Positions 15,301-17,438 of a DNA stretch of 17,438 nt are shown in pieces (position 1 is the first letter of the stretch; each line of letters begins with the position of its first letter). Both the position numbers and the translations under genes were made by a program. The stretch comes from Solirubrobacterales bacterium. Its GTDB lineage: Bacteria; Actinomycetota; Thermoleophilia; Solirubrobacterales; Solirubrobacteraceae. The DNA lies in contig JACCYI010000043.1 in assembly GCA_013696535.1 (NCBI GenBank), forward strand, positions 1 to 17,438. The letters are read 5' to 3'. The notes beneath the pieces are model-generated. The model was given only the letters and a program-made list of their open reading frames with translations, had not been told where the DNA came from and ran no database searches.

Positions 15301-15793
15301 AGTCCCCTCCGAGAAACGCGAGGTCGACGTCGACTCGGCGGGCAACGACGTCGACGGAGCGCACGGCGTCGCGCACGAGCGGAACCAGGAGGAGGCTTCC
15401 CTCCCCGCGCCGGACTTCGAGCATCTCGCACGACGGCAGCGCGGTGAGCCGGCGTACGACGCCCACCTCACGCTCGCCGTCGCTCACGAGACAGCCTTCG
15501 AGCTCATGCGCCCAGTACTCGCCGGGCTCGAGCGCGGGCAGGTCTCCGCGGGCGACGAGCAGCGGCTCGCCCCGGAACGTCTCGATCGCTTCGCGTGACG
15601 CGAGCCCCGCCAAGCGCAGGATCGGCTTCTGTGCCGTGCCCGCGCGACGTTCGATCGCACGGGTGATCCCACCGAGCGAAATCGTCGCTCCAGCCTCGAT
15701 GAGCGCCGGCAGGGGTCGAGTCACGTAGAAGGAGCCGTCGAGACCGTGGGCCCGGCCGACCCGCCCGGCCTCGGTGGCCGCCGACTCGGACAT
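15299..15793 (-). CDS. rimM: 16S rRNA processing protein RimM
   Basis: RimM assists maturation of the 30S head and binds ribosomal protein S19. The 164-aa product shows the N-terminal beta-barrel start [18 protein letters not shown] (11-28), the middle of the domain with [19 protein letters not shown], and a C-terminal PRC-barrel domain from about 93 ([13 protein letters not shown]) to the end, where [17 protein letters not shown] matches the family. The ATG has a GAGG about 7 bases upstream that overlaps the khpA stop. Length and position between khpA and trmD are standard. Confidence 0.95.
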   Translation of the reverse strand: MSESAATEAGRVGRAHGLDGSFYVTRPLPALIEAGATISLGGITRAIERRAGTAQKPILRLAGLASREAIETFRGEPLLVARGDLPALEPGEYWAHELEGCLVSDGEREVGVVRRLTALPSCEMLEVRRGEGSLLLVPLVRDAVRSVDVVARRVDVDLAFLGGD

Positions 15794-15803
15794 CGCCGAC
15801 GCC

Positions 15804-16037
15804 TCAGTCGACGATGTCGACGAGGACCCGCCGGTCCTCGCGCACCGCCGCGGCCTTGATCACCGCGCGGAGCGCCTGGGCGGTACGCCCACCGCGCCCG
15901 ATAACCTGCCCGTAGTCGTCGTCCCCCACGGACAGCTCGAGCACGACGGTGCCGTCCTCTTCCTCGAGTTCCTCGACCTTGACCTTCTCGGGCTCGTCGA
16001 CGATGGCGCGGGCAAGGTACTCGAGCAGGTCGCGCAT
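15804..16037 (-). CDS. khpA: KH-domain RNA-binding protein KhpA
   Basis: This is a 77-aa single KH domain protein, known to bind RNA together with KhpB/Jag in many bacteria and encoded between rpsP and rimM. The GxxG loop is GRGG at residues 47-50 in YGQVIGRGGRTAQALRAVIK, and the C-terminal strand VLVDIVD is typical. A strongly acidic strand pair (VKVEELEEEDGTVVLEL) precedes it, as in the family. The gene lies 21 bases after rpsP and 10 before rimM, so it belongs to the same transcript. No KhpB is in the window. Confidence 0.95.
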   Translation of the reverse strand: MRDLLEYLARAIVDEPEKVKVEELEEEDGTVVLELSVGDDDYGQVIGRGGRTAQALRAVIKAAAVREDRRVLVDIVD

Positions 16038-16058
16038 GAGTAGAACCGACCGGCCGGG

Positions 16059-16316
16059 CTAGGCGCGGGCGCCGGGCTGGATGCCCTGCGTCTTGAGCAG
16101 CTTGCGGACCGGGTCCGATGGCTGAGCGCCTCGGGCGAGCCAGAAGCGGACGCGCTCCTCGTCGAGCACGATCGTCGACGGATCGGTCTGTGCGTTGTAG
16201 CGGCCCACGGTCTCGATCGAGCGACCGTCGCGGGGCGAGCGCGAGTCGGCGACGACGACGCGCCACACGGGATCCTTCTTGCCGCCCACACGGGTGAGCC
16301 TCATTGCCACTGCCAA
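16059..16316 (-). CDS. rpsP: 30S ribosomal protein S16
   Basis: S16 is needed for early assembly of the 30S subunit. The 85-aa product matches the family throughout: [40 protein letters not shown] and a C-terminal [17 protein letters not shown]. The start is a TTG (16316-16314). It aligns with the usual MAVKIRL beginning and is preceded by GAGAGGG (16329-16323) with a 6-base spacer. GTG at 16310 and ATG at 16304 are in-frame but would shorten the family N-terminus. A 51-base gap separates it from ffh upstream. Confidence 0.97.
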   Translation of the reverse strand: MAVAMRLTRVGGKKDPVWRVVVADSRSPRDGRSIETVGRYNAQTDPSTIVLDEERVRFWLARGAQPSDPVRKLLKTQGIQPGARA

Positions 16317-16322
16317 CTTGAA

Positions 16323-16329
16323 CCCTCTC
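16323..16329 (-). promoter_or_regulatory. Shine-Dalgarno deciding the TTG start of rpsP
   Basis: The minus strand reads GAGAGGG six bases before the TTG at 16316-16314, the best-placed purine-rich site in the ffh-rpsP gap. It favours the TTG over the in-frame GTG and ATG further in. Confidence 0.55.
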
Positions 16330-16367
16330 TCGAAGTTCGCGAACCGGAACGGTCAGGTTACCGAAGC

Positions 16368-17438
16368 TCAGCGACCGCGAGTCAGCGCGCCGAGGTCCGG
16401 CATCTTGCCCTGGGAGAGCCCGCGCATCATCTTGCGCATCTCGCCGAACTGCTTGACGAGCTGGTTGACCTGCTGGACGCTGGTTCCCGAGCCGCGGGCG
16501 ATCCGCAGGCGCCGCGAGCCTTTGATGAGCTCCGGCCGCCGGCGCTCGAGCGGCGTCATCGACCGGATGACGGCCTCGATACGGTCGAACTCGCGCTCGT
16601 CGATGTCCATCTTCGAGAGCTTGTGACCCGCCAGGCCGGGGATCATCCCGAGCAGCGACGTCAGCGAGCCCATCTTGCGGATCTTCGAGAGCTGTTCTAG
16701 GAAGTCGTCGAGCGTGAACTCGTTACGGCGCAGCTTGCGCTCGAGCTCCTTGGCCTCGTCCTCGTCCGTCGCCTTCTCGGCCTTCTCGATGAAGGACAGG
16801 ACGTCGCCCATCCCGAGGATCCGCTGCGCCATCCGGTCGGGGTGGAAGCGCTCGAAGGCGTCGAGCTTCTCCCCCGTGGAAGCGAACATCACGGGCTTGC
16901 CCGTGACCGCCTTGACGGAGAGCGCGGCGCCGCCCCGGGCGTCGCCGTCGAGCTTCGACAGGATCACGCCGTCGAACTGGGCGGTCTCGGCGAACTGCTC
17001 GGCCACGTTGACCGCGTCCTGGCCCGTCATCGCGTCGACCACGAGGAGCACGTTGGTCGGCCTCACCCGCTTCTTGATGTTCGCAAGCTCTTCCATGAGC
17101 GCCTCGTCGACGTGCAGCCGCCCGCTCGTGTCGACGATCAGCACGTCCTTGCCGTCGGCTTTGGCCTGATCGAGCGCCCAGCCCGCTATGTCGACCGGAT
17201 CGCGGTCGGTGCCCTGCTCATAGACCGTGGCCCCGGCCTGCGTGCCGACCTTGATGAGCTGCTCGACCGCGGCAGGGCGATAGACGTCACACGCCGCGAC
17301 CGCGACCGCCGCACCGCGCTCGATGCGAAGCCAGCGGGCGAGCTTGCCCGTGACCGCCTTGACGGAGAGCGCGGCGCCGCCCCGGGCGTCGCCGTCGAGC
17401 TTCGACAGGATCACGCCGTCGAACTGGGCGGTCTCGGC
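16368..17438 (-). CDS. ffh: Signal recognition particle GTPase Ffh, 5' end missing and last 97 bases aberrant
   Basis: Ffh binds signal sequences on ribosomes and, with 4.5S RNA and FtsY, delivers them to the membrane. From about position 17341 down, the protein is a good Ffh: DVYRPAAVEQL, the G3 segment VDTSGRLHVD, VVDAMTGQDAVN, then SKLDGDARGGAALS (G4) and a helical M domain with SGTSVQQVNQLVKQFGEMRK that binds RNA and signal peptides. The residues before KLARWLR should be the P-loop (GSGKTT type) preceded by the N domain. Instead the frame reads AETAQFDGVILSKLDG through AVTGK, an exact copy of the G4 region further down. The reading frame stays open to the edge, but the apparent GTG start at 17414 is false. 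I take 16368-17341 as authentic and the rest as artefact. Confidence 0.93.
   Translation of the reverse strand, partial: AETAQFDGVILSKLDGDARGGAALSVKAVTGKLARWLRIERGAAVAVAACDVYRPAAVEQLIKVGTQAGATVYEQGTDRDPVDIAGWALDQAKADGKDVLIVDTSGRLHVDEALMEELANIKKRVRPTNVLLVVDAMTGQDAVNVAEQFAETAQFDGVILSKLDGDARGGAALSVKAVTGKPVMFASTGEKLDAFERFHPDRMAQRILGMGDVLSFIEKAEKATDEDEAKELERKLRRNEFTLDDFLEQLSKIRKMGSLTSLLGMIPGLAGHKLSKMDIDEREFDRIEAVIRSMTPLERRRPELIKGSRRLRIARGSGTSVQQVNQLVKQFGEMRKMMRGLSQGKMPDLGALTRGR
16895..16991. repeat. Internal copy of a 97-bp exact direct repeat in ffh
   Basis: Every base matches 17342-17438. This copy is in its normal place in ffh, encoding the G4 region (SKLDGDARGGAAL) followed by the expected PVMFASTGEKLD. 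Confidence 0.97.
17342..17438. repeat. Terminal copy of the 97-bp direct repeat, probable assembly artefact
   Basis: This stretch repeats 16895-16991 without a mismatch, 447 bases (149 codons) apart, and runs to the last base. It sits where the Ffh P-loop should be encoded and joins the native sequence at the shared GGCAAGC (Gly-Lys) bases. See the finding. Confidence 0.97.

Noticed and set aside
16335..16344. 10-bp palindrome GTTCGCGAAC in the ffh-rpsP gap
   Set aside because: It could be an operator, but a 10-bp palindrome is common at this base composition and no second copy or promoter was seen.
1..17438. Search for tRNA genes, CRISPR arrays, insertion sequences, toxin-antitoxin or defence genes
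   Set aside because: No cloverleaf, regular repeat-spacer pattern, transposase or defence-type domain was recognised; the only long repeat is the ffh duplication.

Overview
The window is a GC-rich stretch (roughly two thirds G+C or more by eye) densely packed with bacterial genes, many starting at GTG or TTG. Gene order and protein style point to Actinomycetota. A deep-branching class such as Thermoleophilia (Solirubrobacterales-like) is my best guess, but that rests on family resemblance and not on a marker-gene search.

Right part, 17438 down to about 7900, minus strand: one long co-directional run reading ffh (5' end missing) - rpsP - khpA - rimM - trmD - rplS - lepB - rnhB - yraN - comM - dprA - thiD - an 83-aa unknown - a 212-aa membrane-anchored unknown. 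This is the classic actinobacterial ffh/rpsP-to-dprA locus. It covers protein targeting (Ffh), ribosome assembly and tRNA modification (S16, KhpA, RimM, TrmD, L19), secretion (signal peptidase I), RNA/DNA hybrid removal (RNase HII) and handling of incoming DNA (YraN, ComM, DprA). From yraN to the 83-aa gene every junction is a stop/start overlap, so translation is probably coupled. A terminator-like hairpin lies directly in front of rplS.

Middle, 7834 to 5003: ilvD (branched-chain amino acid synthesis, minus strand) converges on an alpha/beta hydrolase gene (plus strand), with a probable hydrolase-side terminator between them.

Left part, 4980 to 1: a minus-strand cluster of a HAD-type 5'-nucleotidase-like protein, a PlsC-type acyltransferase and an atypical NAD(P)-binding SDR protein, probably an envelope-lipid unit. 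Then come a membrane-anchored L,D-transpeptidase, a small plus-strand unknown (93 aa) and a Xer tyrosine recombinase that runs off the left edge. In mycobacteria xerC sits close to dprA; here about 9 kb of other genes lies between them.

The last 97 bases exactly repeat an internal piece of ffh and replace the P-loop region that should be there. This is most likely an assembly error at a contig end. There is no tRNA, rRNA, CRISPR array, insertion sequence or prophage that I can see, and no stretch above 300 bases lacks a gene. The window is mostly housekeeping. The least explained items are the rplS leader hairpin, the unknown proteins and the degenerate SDR beside the acyltransferase.
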